The notes under the pieces are model-generated. The model worked only from the letters and a program-made list of their open reading frames with translations, did no database searches and was not told the DNA's origin. From DATLED01 sp035525495 (GTDB taxonomy: Bacteria > Actinomycetota > Acidimicrobiia > Acidimicrobiales > CADCTF01), in NCBI GenBank assembly GCA_035525495.1, contig DATLED010000053.1, positions 1 through 41,419 of the forward strand: 41,419 nt of DNA, read 5' to 3'. The number at the start of each line of letters is the position of its first letter. The first letter of the stretch is position 1. A program made the translations under genes and the position numbers. Below, piece after piece: positions 1 to 7,585 of this stretch.

Positions 1-114
1 GAGAACGTCTTCCACGATCCGGCGGATCCTCCGAATCGGATGGTCCTTCGGAATGAGATCCTCGGTGCTCAACGACATGAGCATCGCCATTTGCTGCTCC
101 GGCTTCCCTCGCAT
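1..114 (-). CDS. IS transposase, N-terminal fragment (DUF772-like)
   Basis: From an ATG at 114 the minus strand gives 38 residues that run off the window at position 1. It begins MRGKPEQQMAML and contains PKDHPIRRI. The pattern Met-Arg-Gly-Lys-Pro, then a short hydrophobic stretch, then (P/V)xDHP(I/L)R is typical of the start of IS5/IS1182-family transposases, which cut and join element ends through a DDE catalytic domain. That domain would lie beyond the window. Another ATG at 125 is out of frame. Whether the element is intact cannot be judged. Confidence 0.7.
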   Translation of the reverse strand, partial: MRGKPEQQMAMLMSLSTEDLIPKDHPIRRIRRIVEDVL

Positions 115-133
115 GCTCGAAGCATGACGAACC

Positions 134-148
134 CGCGATCAGATCGCG
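134..148. repeat. 15-bp perfect palindrome upstream of the transposase
   Basis: CGCGATC-A-GATCGCG is a perfect 7-bp-arm palindrome between the presumed IS end and the transposase start. It may be a hairpin limiting read-in expression or a transposase-binding site. Only the symmetry is seen. Confidence 0.5.
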
Positions 149-178
149 AGCACCTACACGAGGTTTTTCAGCACCCTG

Positions 179-1108
179 CTAGGTGACGGTGATCCTTCCC
201 GTCATGGATTCGTGGATCGTGCACGTGTAGTCGACCGTGGACGTGATGGTGACGTAGTCGCTCGTCGTACCGGGAAGGAGCGCGATCCCGACACGCCCCG
301 GCAACTTCCAACCGTGCGGCTTGTTGTCGCTGTTCGTGACCTGGACCTTGGACCCGCTCGGCACGGCGAGAGGACTCGGGCCGAATCTCGGGCCCGCCGA
401 GCCGTTCGGGTCGGTGATCGTGATCGTGAACTCCTTTGCCGGGCTGACCGTCGTGGTCGTCGTCGGGGCGGTCGTGGTCGTGGTCGTGGACGTGGACGAG
501 GTCGAGCCGCTCGGCTTGGTCGTCGACGTCGTCGCGCCCGGCTTGGTCGTCGACGTCGTGCTCGAACCCCCGCCGGACCCGCTCCCGGCCGTCGTCGTCG
601 TGACACCGCTGCCGGAACCACCGGGGGGCGCACCGGCGACGGCGCTGCTCGAACCGGTGTCGCCACCGGACGTCCCGCCGCCGGCCACCGCCCCGCTCGG
701 CGTACCCTCATAGGTGGCCGCCTCCGATGACGTACCCGACCCGCTGCTCGAGGCCGTCGCCGAACCGTCGGTGATGCCCTGCTCCTCGGCGGACAGGAAC
801 CCGTCCCCGTCGACGTCGAGCGCCGCTTCCTCCTCGGTGTCCACCGGCTCGGGCTCCACCGTTTCGCCACCGACGGCGTCGAGGTTGGCCACCGCCGACG
901 GCTGTGCCCGGTCCGACTTGAACTGGCCGACGAGGAAGCCCGTCAGCAGGATCCAGCCGCCGACGACGAGCAGGATCTTCGTGCTCGTCGGCACCCGCTT
1001 CTTCTTCCTGGTCTCCTCGGGCGGGCCGCCGTCGTCGCCGAGGCCGCCCCCTTCACCGTCGCCGGTGTCGCCCCCACCCAAGACCTCATCCCATCCCGCC
1101 GACCCCAT
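179..1108 (-). CDS. Membrane-anchored cupredoxin with an EF-hand-like loop
   Basis: The 309-residue product starts at the ATG at 1108; the longer open frame upstream is antisense to the ABC gene. Order: acidic Gly-rich N-terminus with KKKR before a single membrane helix (about 45-62), then a canonical Ca-binding loop DVDGDGFLSAEE (98-109, acidic at 1, 3, 5 and 12, Gly at 6). A long Ser/Thr/Gly-rich linker (about 115-222) ends in poly-Thr. The C-terminal domain is a blue-copper cupredoxin with likely ligands His265, Cys296, His299 and Met302 (C-x2-H-x2-M). The copper domain is probably outside the membrane and may carry electrons or bind copper. The stop codon TAG lies in the CTAG that abuts the insertion sequence, so the native 3' end may have been different. 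It is divergent from the ABC gene with 25 bp between starts. Confidence 0.85.
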   Translation of the reverse strand: MGSAGWDEVLGGGDTGDGEGGGLGDDGGPPEETRKKKRVPTSTKILLVVGGWILLTGFLVGQFKSDRAQPSAVANLDAVGGETVEPEPVDTEEEAALDVDGDGFLSAEEQGITDGSATASSSGSGTSSEAATYEGTPSGAVAGGGTSGGDTGSSSAVAGAPPGGSGSGVTTTTAGSGSGGGSSTTSTTKPGATTSTTKPSGSTSSTSTTTTTTAPTTTTTVSPAKEFTITITDPNGSAGPRFGPSPLAVPSGSKVQVTNSDNKPHGWKLPGRVGIALLPGTTSDYVTITSTVDYTCTIHESMTGRITVT

Positions 1109-1133
1109 CGACCGCCAACGGTACCGTGCTCCG

Positions 1134-1934
1134 GTGCCGTCTGCCCCCACCCTCCGCTTCGACGCCGTCACCGTCCGCCGCGGCACCACCGACGTCCTCG
1201 TCGACGTGACGTGGCGGGTCGAGCCCGACGAGCGCTGGATCGTGCTCGGACCCAACGGCTCGGGAAAGACCACGCTGCTCCAACTGGCGACCGGACACCT
1301 CCATCCGACCAGGGGCTTGGTGCACGTCCTGGGCACCACCCTCGGGCGCACCGACGTCCGCCGCCTCCGCACCCGCATCGGTCTCGTCAGCGGCGCCGTC
1401 ACCCGCATGCTCCGCCCGGAGCTCACCGCCCACGACGTGGTCGTCACGGGACGCCACGCCGCCCTGGAGCCCTGGTGGCACGACTACACCGGCGCCGACC
1501 ACGAGCGGGCCGACGCCCTTCTCGTGGCCGGCGGCTTCCCGACGCACGCCGCCCGCCACAAGCTCTTCGCCGTCCTCTCCGAAGGCGAGCGCCAGCAGGT
1601 CCTCCTGGCCCGCGCCGTCATGGGCGAGCCCGAGCTCCTCGTCTTCGACGAACCCGCCGCCGGCCTCGACCTCGCCGCCCGCGAGCGCCTCGTCCGCCGC
1701 CTCCACGACCTCGCCAACGACGCGACGCAACCGCCGATCGTGTTCGTCACCCACCACGTCGAGGAGATCCCGCCCGGCTTCGGGCACCTGCTCCTCCTTC
1801 GCGACGGACGTCCCGTCGCCCAGGGCCGGCTCGAGGCGCAGCTCACGTCGACGAACCTGTCGGTGGCCTTCGGGCTCGACGTCGAGGTCCACCGCCGAGG
1901 CGACCGTTACACCGCCACCGCGACCAGCGCGTGA
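1134..1934 (+). CDS. ABC transporter ATP-binding protein (stand-alone)
   Basis: A 266-residue ATPase from GTG at 1134. Walker A is GPNGSGKTT (about 39-47), the ABC signature is LSEGERQQ, Walker B is LLVFDEPAAGLDL, and the switch His lies in VTHHVEEIP. The domain is complete, but no permease or binding protein is nearby, so substrate and partner are unknown. The loop before the signature (DYTGADHERAD) resembles soluble ModF/iron-complex-type ATPases, which is a weak hint. The open frame extends far upstream, but that part is antisense to the cupredoxin gene. A GC-rich inverted repeat follows the stop. Confidence 0.88.
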   Translation: MPSAPTLRFDAVTVRRGTTDVLVDVTWRVEPDERWIVLGPNGSGKTTLLQLATGHLHPTRGLVHVLGTTLGRTDVRRLRTRIGLVSGAVTRMLRPELTAHDVVVTGRHAALEPWWHDYTGADHERADALLVAGGFPTHAARHKLFAVLSEGERQQVLLARAVMGEPELLVFDEPAAGLDLAARERLVRRLHDLANDATQPPIVFVTHHVEEIPPGFGHLLLLRDGRPVAQGRLEAQLTSTNLSVAFGLDVEVHRRGDRYTATATSA

Positions 1935-1946
1935 CGACAGCACGGC

Positions 1947-1984
1947 GGAGAGGCCGTGTCTCCCGCCAGTGACCGGGCCTCTCC
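1947..1984. terminator. Hairpin between convergent genes
   Basis: GGAGAGGCC (1947-1955) and GGCCTCTCC (1976-1984) form a perfect 9-bp stem with a 20-nt loop, between the stop of the ABC gene and the stop of the convergent Crp-type gene. There is no clear T tract. The placement suggests a bidirectional terminator. I see nothing else in 1985-2081. Confidence 0.6.
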
Positions 1985-2081
1985 ACCGTTGTTGCTCCCG
2001 CCTGGCCTCAACGTACGGCGCTCCGGGGGTGGACGACGTTGCCGGCTGCGACCGACACAACGTCAAGAAGGCGACACAACC

Positions 2082-2735
2082 TCACCGCGCTCGGGCGGCC
2101 AACCGATCCGGATCCAGCACGATGATCCGGCCACGGCGCAGCTCGACCAGCCCAGCCTTCCCGGCCTCGCCGACGACCCGGTTCACGGTGGCTCGGCTCG
2201 TCCCCGCCAGCGACGCCAGGTCCTCCTGGGTCAGCGGGATCTCGACGGCCGACTCGCCGTCCTGGTAATCGGCTACCAGCTCCACCAGCCGCCGGACCAC
2301 GCGCACGTCCACCGGCACGTACAGCGCCTCCACCAGCAGCCCCGACAGGCGGGCCACCTCCTCGGCGAGCACGTTCACGAGGAAGTCGTCGACCGTCGGG
2401 TGCTGGGCGCGTAGCTCGGCGAACTGGTCGCGGTGCAACGAGAGCGTCTCGGTCTTCTCGAGCGCGATGACGGTGGCCGTTCGCCGGGAGACGGCGCCGA
2501 GCAGCGCCAGCTCACCGATGACCGAGCCCGCACCGCGCACCCGCAGGGTGGCCACGTCGCCGAGCGGCGTCGTGATACGCACCGCCACCCGGCCGCGGTC
2601 GAGCAGGTGCACCGTGTCGCCCGGGTCGCCCTCGTGGAACAGCACCTCCCTGCGGGCGAAGCGCCGCCGGTGGGTGGCCGCCAGCAGCCGACGCCGGTCC
2701 TCTTCCGGGACGCCTTCGAGGAACGACCACCGCAC
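2082..2735 (-). CDS. Crp/Fnr-family transcriptional regulator
   Basis: 217 residues from GTG at 2735. An N-terminal cyclic-nucleotide-binding-type beta-barrel (FHEGDPGDTVHLL, then GSVIGELALLG) is followed by a long dimerisation helix and a C-terminal winged helix-turn-helix (LTQEDLASLAGTSRATVNRVV). Length and domain order fit the family. It is the last gene of a likely minus-strand group with the enoyl-CoA hydratase-like gene (26-nt gap) and the flavodoxin-like gene. The ligand is not predictable from sequence; many actinobacterial members bind cAMP or nothing. Upstream in-frame sequence is antisense shadow, so the GTG beside the conserved WSFLEGVPEEDR start was chosen. Confidence 0.88.
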   Translation of the reverse strand: MRWSFLEGVPEEDRRRLLAATHRRRFARREVLFHEGDPGDTVHLLDRGRVAVRITTPLGDVATLRVRGAGSVIGELALLGAVSRRTATVIALEKTETLSLHRDQFAELRAQHPTVDDFLVNVLAEEVARLSGLLVEALYVPVDVRVVRRLVELVADYQDGESAVEIPLTQEDLASLAGTSRATVNRVVGEAGKAGLVELRRGRIIVLDPDRLAARAR

Positions 2736-2761
2736 GGGTGCCGTCCTACCCCCCCGGCTTG

Positions 2762-3559
2762 TCAGTGCCCCGTGAAGTCGGGGGACCGCTTCTCCAGGAA
2801 CGAGGCCATCCCCTCCTGGAAGTCCTTCGTCCGGAACAGCGGGAGCAGTTGGAGGTAGACCCGATCGACGTGCTCGTCGAAGGGCTCTCCGAGCCCCTGG
2901 CGCATCATTCGCTTCGATGCCTGCACCGCCAGCGGGGCGTTGGCGGCGATCTCGCCCGCCAGCGCCAGCGCCTCCTCGAGCAGCACGGCGTCGGACACGA
3001 CTCTGTTGACGAGGCCCCACTCGAGGCACTCCTTGGCGCCGAGGGTGCGGCCCGTGAAGATCAGCTCGGTCGCCTTGGCCCAGCCGATCATGCGGGGCAG
3101 GAACCACGTGCCACCGCTCTCGGGGACGATGCCGCGCTTGGTGAACGCGGCCGCCAGCTTCGAGCTCTCGGCGGCGATGCGGATGTCGCACCCGAGCGCC
3201 ATGTCCATGCCGTACCCGGCGGCGCCGCCGTTGAGGGCGCAGATCGTGGGCGTGTCGATGTTGTGGAGGACGTTGGGCGGCGCGTTGCGCAGGTCGAAGG
3301 CGTTGAACCCACCGTCACCGGAGCCGCTGCCGATGCCGGATCCCTGGGTCGCGTCCTGCAGGTCGAGACCCGCGCAGAAGGCGCGGCCTGCGCCCGTGAG
3401 CACGATCGCCCGCACACCCCGGTCGGCGTCCGCGTCGAGCAGCCGCTTCGAGAGCTGCGACAGCATCGGGCCCGAGATGGCATTGAGCCGATCCGGGCGG
3501 TTCAACGTGAGGACGGCCACCTTGTCCGTGACCTCGTACAGCACCTGTTCTTCGCTCAT
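2762..3559 (-). CDS. Enoyl-CoA hydratase/isomerase family protein
   Basis: A 265-residue crotonase-fold protein. The oxyanion-hole and CoA-binding segments are GAGRAFCAGLDL (about 57-67) and NGGAAGYGMD (about 110-119). The catalytic Glu of the PESGGT segment is Glu147. The position that carries the first catalytic Glu in classical hydratases appears to be Asp119, so another crotonase activity (isomerase, dehydratase) is possible. The segment at about 70-95 is Gly/Ser-rich. Its ATG overlaps the stop of the flavodoxin-like gene in an ATGA, implying translational coupling. Its role in fatty-acid or related CoA-ester metabolism is inferred from family. Confidence 0.9.
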   Translation of the reverse strand: MSEEQVLYEVTDKVAVLTLNRPDRLNAISGPMLSQLSKRLLDADADRGVRAIVLTGAGRAFCAGLDLQDATQGSGIGSGSGDGGFNAFDLRNAPPNVLHNIDTPTICALNGGAAGYGMDMALGCDIRIAAESSKLAAAFTKRGIVPESGGTWFLPRMIGWAKATELIFTGRTLGAKECLEWGLVNRVVSDAVLLEEALALAGEIAANAPLAVQASKRMMRQGLGEPFDEHVDRVYLQLLPLFRTKDFQEGMASFLEKRSPDFTGH

Positions 3560-3981
3560 GACACCCCCACCACGTCGAGGACCCGACCGGCGAACTCCTG
3601 TGCGCCGCCGGCGAGGTCGTTCCGCTTGATCGCCATGCCCCCGAGGACGTCGCCGCCCCGGTCCTCCATCATCGACACGAGCTTGTCGAGGACGTTGCCG
3701 GCGTCGACGGCGTACGTGACGAACACCGCGCAGCGCTTGCCCGAGATGTACGGCAGCTTCTTGAGTCGACCCGACCGTCCCGGTCGCTGACCGAAGAGGA
3801 CGAGCCCGTCGGTCCATGTGCCGACGACGACGAGATCGGCATCGGCCAGCGCTTGGTAGTTCACCGCCGTGATCGGCGAGACCGTCGTGGGCACGCCGCC
3901 CCGCTCGAGCTCCGCGGCGACGAACCCGGCGGCCTTGCGGGTGTTCCCCGTGAGGCTCTCGTAGATGACGACCGCCCTCAT
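3556..3981 (-). CDS. Flavodoxin-like FMN-binding protein
   Basis: 141 residues starting MRAVVIYESLTGNTRKAA. The beta-strand followed by T-x-G-N-T is the FMN-phosphate loop of flavodoxins. VVVGTWTDGLVLFGQRP and CAVFVTYAVDAGN fit the other flavin-contact segments. The length fits a short-chain flavodoxin. It is probably a cytosolic electron carrier or flavodoxin-fold protein. It is translated just ahead of the enoyl-CoA hydratase-like gene, with a 4-nt ATGA overlap. Confidence 0.82.
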   Translation of the reverse strand: MRAVVIYESLTGNTRKAAGFVAAELERGGVPTTVSPITAVNYQALADADLVVVGTWTDGLVLFGQRPGRSGRLKKLPYISGKRCAVFVTYAVDAGNVLDKLVSMMEDRGGDVLGGMAIKRNDLAGGAQEFAGRVLDVVGVS

Positions 3982-4030
3982 GATCCGCGACCTACGGCAG
4001 GCATGCCGTCGTTTCTAGCAGCCGACCGCC

Positions 4031-4675
4031 CTACCCCTTCGTGCGGGACAGGGTCCGTCCGAGGATGACCAGCATCACGAGCAGCGCGATCACGCCGACG
4101 CCGGTGAGCCAGGGTCCGGCCTTCTTGTACGCCTCACCGAGGACGTAGCCCGCGAACAGGACCTCCCCGATGCCCGCCAGTCCGCCCGCGAGGTCCGCGG
4201 GAAGGAACTTCTTCGCCGGCATCTCCGACGCTCCGGCCGCGGATGCCAGCACTGAGGATGGGAACGTCGCCAGCCGTCCGAGGAACACCAGGCGGGTGCC
4301 CTTCTTGTCCAGCACGGCGCACAGGTCCTTGATGCGCTTCGTCGGGAGGAGGCGCTCCGCGAACTTGGGGAGGCCCTCGCCGTCCTGGATCTCGGTGGCG
4401 AACGCGCGCCCGAGGAAGAAGAACAGCCACACCCCGAAGATGCACAGTGGGATGGCGGCAGCCAGGACGGTGATCGGGCTGGCGTCCCCTCGTCGGATCT
4501 GGAACCCGGCGGCGAGCAACACCTCCTTGGTCGGCCGCAGCAGGACCAGGATGGCGAAGTGCTTCTTGTAGAGGAAGGGGGCCAGCGGGACGGCCACGAG
4601 GCCGAGGACGGCGCGAACGGCGGCCAACCAGAGCAGCGGCGTCCGGAACCGTTCGAGCCGCATGCCCTTTGCCAT
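4031..4675 (-). CDS. DedA/SNARE-associated (VTT-domain) membrane protein
   Basis: 214 residues from ATG at 4675 (a second ATG at 4663 is possible). There are several hydrophobic helices. The central GRLATFPSSVLASAAGASEM segment resembles the VTT/DedA core, where an Arg-containing re-entrant motif is followed by a Gly/Ala-rich helix. Family members are inner-membrane proteins linked to lipid flipping and membrane homeostasis. It starts 21 bp from the divergent PAP2 phosphatase gene, so a shared lipid-metabolism role is plausible. Its stop lies 49 nt upstream of the flavodoxin-like gene on the same strand. Confidence 0.75.
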   Translation of the reverse strand: MAKGMRLERFRTPLLWLAAVRAVLGLVAVPLAPFLYKKHFAILVLLRPTKEVLLAAGFQIRRGDASPITVLAAAIPLCIFGVWLFFFLGRAFATEIQDGEGLPKFAERLLPTKRIKDLCAVLDKKGTRLVFLGRLATFPSSVLASAAGASEMPAKKFLPADLAGGLAGIGEVLFAGYVLGEAYKKAGPWLTGVGVIALLVMLVILGRTLSRTKG

Positions 4676-4696
4676 GAACGGGGTACACGGTAGGCG

Positions 4697-5482
4697 ATGG
4701 CCGTCCTGCCCCCGTTCGTCGCCCGCCGGCTCCAGCCCGAGGCCCGGTTCGGCCTGCGGCTCACCCTGTTCGGCCTCGCCCTCGTGGTCGTGGCCGTGCC
4801 GTTCTCGTACCTGATGTTCGAGGTCATGCGGAAGGGGCCGCTGACCCGCTTCGACGAGTCGACGGCCAACCGGATGCACGAGCACGTCGTCGGCAACCCG
4901 GCGCTCATCGACGCGCTGAACGGGATCAGTTGGCTGGGGAAGCCGCTGCTGCTGGGCATGTGCATCGCCGCCGGCGCCATCTACGTCTACCGACGAGGGC
5001 GTCAGCGGCTGGCGCTGTTCCTTGCGGCCACGTCGATCGGCGGCGGCCTCGTCGACTCGGCGGTGAAGATCTTCGTGGACCGGCCGCGCCCGAAGCTCGA
5101 CACGCCGATCGCCCACGCCTTCGGCAAGAGCTTCCCCTCGGGCCACGCCATGTCGTCGACGGTGACCTACGGCGCCCTGCTGCTGGTGTTCCTGCCGGCG
5201 CTCCCTCGGCGCTGGCGATGGGCGGGGTGGGTGGGGACGACGTCGCTCATCGTCGGCATCTGCCTGTCGCGCCTCCTGCTCGGCGTGCACTTCGTCACCG
5301 ACGTCGTCGGCGGGGTGGTGCTCGGGCTGGCGTGGGTGGCGGGTTCGGCGGCGATGTTCGAGATCTGGCGCGCCGAGGCGGGCAAGGAGAAGGCCAACGT
5401 GGCCACCGAGGGCCTCGAACCCGAGGCCGCCGATGACCTCACCACCGCCGGCACCCCGCCCTCCGGCCACGGCACGGTGTGA
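4697..5482 (+). CDS. PAP2-family phosphatase, membrane
   Basis: 261 residues. All three motifs of the phosphatidic-acid phosphatase type 2 superfamily are present: K-x6-RP (Lys124 to Arg131-Pro132), PSGH (147-150) and SR-x5-H-x3-D (Ser191, Arg192, His198, Asp202). About five or six hydrophobic helices surround them. Likely substrates are membrane lipid phosphates such as phosphatidate, phosphatidylglycerophosphate or undecaprenyl pyrophosphate; sequence alone does not decide. The C-terminal tail (after about 225) is charged and probably cytosolic. It is divergent from the DedA-like gene, with 21 bp between starts. Confidence 0.92.
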   Translation: MAVLPPFVARRLQPEARFGLRLTLFGLALVVVAVPFSYLMFEVMRKGPLTRFDESTANRMHEHVVGNPALIDALNGISWLGKPLLLGMCIAAGAIYVYRRGRQRLALFLAATSIGGGLVDSAVKIFVDRPRPKLDTPIAHAFGKSFPSGHAMSSTVTYGALLLVFLPALPRRWRWAGWVGTTSLIVGICLSRLLLGVHFVTDVVGGVVLGLAWVAGSAAMFEIWRAEAGKEKANVATEGLEPEAADDLTTAGTPPSGHGTV

Positions 5483-5493
5483 CACCTGTCCCG

Positions 5494-5529
5494 TTGACCG
5501 TTACCTCCAGTAACGTTACTCTAGGTAAC
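5494..5529 (+). promoter_or_regulatory. Promoter with embedded 30-bp near-palindromic operator; apparently leaderless start
   Basis: TTGACC (5494-5499) and TACTCT (5517-5522) are separated by 17 bp and fit -35 and -10 elements. Positions 5500-5529 form a near-perfect palindrome: 26 of 30 positions are symmetric, the outer arms are GTTACC/GGTAAC and the centre is the perfect 12-mer AGTAACGTTACT. It covers the spacer and -10 box and ends right before the ATG at 5530. Seven bases after the -10 box comes the ATG itself, so the mRNA probably has no leader. A TetR/GntR-type repressor is the likely ligand (inference). Confidence 0.75.
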
Positions 5530-6450
5530 ATGACTGCGACGATCGCTCCCGAAGCCCGCATCGAGAAGCTGAACCGCGCCTCCGCCCGCCGGGTGATCAA
5601 CCCCGACACCGAGGTCCCCGGCGAGGTCGGCCCCGGCCAGATCGTGGCCGACGAGCTGCTGAGCGTCGCCGGCCTCGACCTCGATCTCACGCCGGAGCAG
5701 CGGTCGACCCTCTCCCGGGAGGAGATCGCCTCGATCACCGACGCCGGCATCCGCTTCGAGGCCGTGCTCACCGCCGGGTTCGCCCTGCAGATCGCCACGA
5801 CGCCGATGTCGGTCACCGATCCCCGCATCGCGTACCTGCTCCACGAGATCGGCGAGGAGAGCCGCCACTCCCGCCTCTTCGCCCGGGTCAACGCGCAGCT
5901 CGATCCCCAGGCCAAGAGCCCCTTCGGCGGCCGCCTCGTCCAGTTCGCCATGAACCGGGGCGTCCGGCGGATCATCAGCCTGCCGAGCCTGCTCTACACC
6001 TTGGTGCTCGCGGGCGAGGAGATCCCCGACCTCATCCAGAAGCGGACGGCCGAGCACCCCGACACCGACCCGTTCATCCGCGAGGTCAACAAGTACCACC
6101 GGCTCGAGGAGGCCAGGCACCTGTCCTTCGCCCGAGCCGTGCTGCCCGAGATCTGGGCCGAGGCTTCGGTCGTCGAGAAGATCGCCGTGCGCCGCGTGGC
6201 CCCGTTCGTCATCCGGGGGATGTTCGAGACCCTCGTCCACCCGGGGGTCTACGCGGCCGTGGGACTTCCGGCCTGGGAGACGTGGAAGGCCGTCAACAAG
6301 ACGCCCCAGCGGATCGCCCTGCGCAAGGATGCGATCCGTCCGGTCCTGCAGGCGCTCCTCGATGCCGGCGTGTTCCGCGGCGGACAGGTCACGAAGCCGT
6401 GGCAGCACCTCTGCGGCGTCGACGCCGCCGGCCGACCCGTCGCCTGCTGA
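5530..6450 (+). CDS. AurF-like diiron oxygenase (p-aminobenzoate N-oxygenase family)
   Basis: 306 residues, all-helical. Likely iron ligands are Glu78 (RFEAVL), Glu110/His113 (E-S-R-H), Glu163 or Glu164 (AGEEIPD), His190 and Glu194/His197 (E-A-R-H). Two E-x2-H motifs with extra Glu and His fit the AurF family (PF11583), whose characterised members oxidise aryl amines; the substrate here is unknown. Glu-x2-His pairs also occur in other diiron proteins, but the HEIGEESRH and KYHRLEEARH spacing favours AurF. The start abuts a palindromic operator with no room for a ribosome-binding site. The 3' end overlaps the convergent esterase gene by 62 nt, so its last residues share DNA with the esterase's cell-wall anchor. 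Confidence 0.85.
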   Translation: MTATIAPEARIEKLNRASARRVINPDTEVPGEVGPGQIVADELLSVAGLDLDLTPEQRSTLSREEIASITDAGIRFEAVLTAGFALQIATTPMSVTDPRIAYLLHEIGEESRHSRLFARVNAQLDPQAKSPFGGRLVQFAMNRGVRRIISLPSLLYTLVLAGEEIPDLIQKRTAEHPDTDPFIREVNKYHRLEEARHLSFARAVLPEIWAEASVVEKIAVRRVAPFVIRGMFETLVHPGVYAAVGLPAWETWKAVNKTPQRIALRKDAIRPVLQALLDAGVFRGGQVTKPWQHLCGVDAAGRPVAC

Positions 6451-7585
6451 GCGCCGTCAAGGCGACCAGAAGGGCCACATCGACACCCGGCGTAGCGCCG
6501 GTGTGGGGAAGCGTGGCGGCCGGCGACGGGGTCCCCGCCGACGGCGGCGGGTTCGCGGGAGCGGGCTCGACCGAGCCAGCCGAGGCGGCGGCGACGCCTC
6601 CGCACGGCCTGCCCAGGCGGTGCCGGAGGAACCAGTCGTAGGCGGCGGTCGTGACGTCCGGACCGGCGGGGTCCGTGAACGTGCCCGCCGGGTCGCCCCC
6701 CGGGTAGTCGTGCCCGAGCCCGTGCAGGATCCAGAAGTCGACGATGGCGCACCCGACAGCATCGGCGTGGTGCTCGATGGAGTACGGGTACGGCTTGTTG
6801 CCGCGCACGCCGCTCGCGCAAGGGAACTGGCGGTTGCGCACGCACGTGTCGGCCGTCGTGCCGAGCCCGGCGAGGAACGTCGCGTCGAGGCCGACGTGCT
6901 CCACCGACGACGGGACCTGGGAGAGGCCGTCGGTGCCGACCCACTGGCGAGCCATCGTCTCGCCGAGGGCGAAGTCGTTGAGCACATCCGCCGTCCCCTG
7001 GAAGAGCAACGCCGGCAGCACCCGCACGTACGGGCCCATCGCCGCCTTGGCCAGCGTTCCGGTCACGTCGGCGCACGTCGCGTAGGCGCAACCCGCGAAG
7101 CCGCTCGTCGCCGCGAACAGATCGGGGTAGGTGGCACCCATGATCATGGCCATGTCGGCTCCGGCGGAGATCCCCATGACATACACGCGCGACGGATCGG
7201 CGCCGGTCGACGCGATGACCGAGCGGGTGATCTCGGCGATGATCCCCGGCTCGCCGACGCCGCGCTTCTGGTGATCGGGCAGGAACCAGTTCCAGCACTG
7301 CGTGCCGTTGGCGGCCACCGACTGCTCCGGGAACACGGCGATGAAGTCGCGCTTCTCGGCCAGCTCGGTCCAGCGGGTACCGATGGCCGCGTCCTTGGCC
7401 GTCTGCGTGCACCCGTGCAGGAAGACGACGAGCGGCTGCGGGCCGGTGGTCGTCCGGACCGACGGTTGGTACACGTAGTAGTCCCGCGGACCGCTGGAGC
7501 CGATGCCAGGGTGCGTCCCTTTGGTGAACGGCCCAGGACCCAGCGACGCCAGCACCGCCATCCCGAAGGCGACGACGGCGTGCAT
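6389..7585 (-). CDS. PHB-depolymerase-family esterase with LPXTG cell-wall anchor
   Basis: 398 residues. A short hydrophobic N-terminal segment (about 3-15) serves as a weak-looking signal peptide. The hydrolase domain has VVFLHGCTQTA (oxyanion region) and the nucleophile elbow GISAG (Ser140), in the style of the PHB depolymerase/LpqC-like esterase family. A His in HGLGHDYPGG may complete the triad. After a Pro/Ala/Ser-rich spacer comes LPHTG (359-363), a hydrophobic stretch and a poly-Arg tail, which is the complete sortase signal. The enzyme should be covalently attached to the cell wall. It is the last gene of the Liv-type transporter operon, with its ATG sharing one base with the preceding stop. 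Likely role: extracellular ester or polyester hydrolysis feeding the importer (inference). Confidence 0.88.
   Translation of the reverse strand: MHAVVAFGMAVLASLGPGPFTKGTHPGIGSSGPRDYYVYQPSVRTTTGPQPLVVFLHGCTQTAKDAAIGTRWTELAEKRDFIAVFPEQSVAANGTQCWNWFLPDHQKRGVGEPGIIAEITRSVIASTGADPSRVYVMGISAGADMAMIMGATYPDLFAATSGFAGCAYATCADVTGTLAKAAMGPYVRVLPALLFQGTADVLNDFALGETMARQWVGTDGLSQVPSSVEHVGLDATFLAGLGTTADTCVRNRQFPCASGVRGNKPYPYSIEHHADAVGCAIVDFWILHGLGHDYPGGDPAGTFTDPAGPDVTTAAYDWFLRHRLGRPCGGVAAASAGSVEPAPANPPPSAGTPSPAATLPHTGATPGVDVALLVALTALSRRRVGRRRRRRRGAATAS

Larger units (their letters stand above)
1..178 (-). mobile_element. End of an insertion sequence (IS5/IS1182-like), truncated by the window
   Basis: The left edge holds one end of an insertion sequence. 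A transposase N-terminus reads leftward out of the window, and upstream of it the element seems to end near position 178. On the minus strand the terminal sequence reads CAGGGTGCTGAAAAA, which resembles the ends of IS5/IS1182-type elements as I remember them. It abuts the tetranucleotide CTAG (179-182), which would fit a YTAR target duplication as known for the IS5 group. The other end lies outside the window, so neither the inverted repeat nor the duplication can be confirmed here. Confidence 0.6.

Noticed and set aside
4676..5485. Minus-strand N-terminal extension of the DedA-like gene
   Set aside because: It lies antisense to the PAP2 gene, which has all its catalytic motifs; the extension is Arg/Glu-rich.
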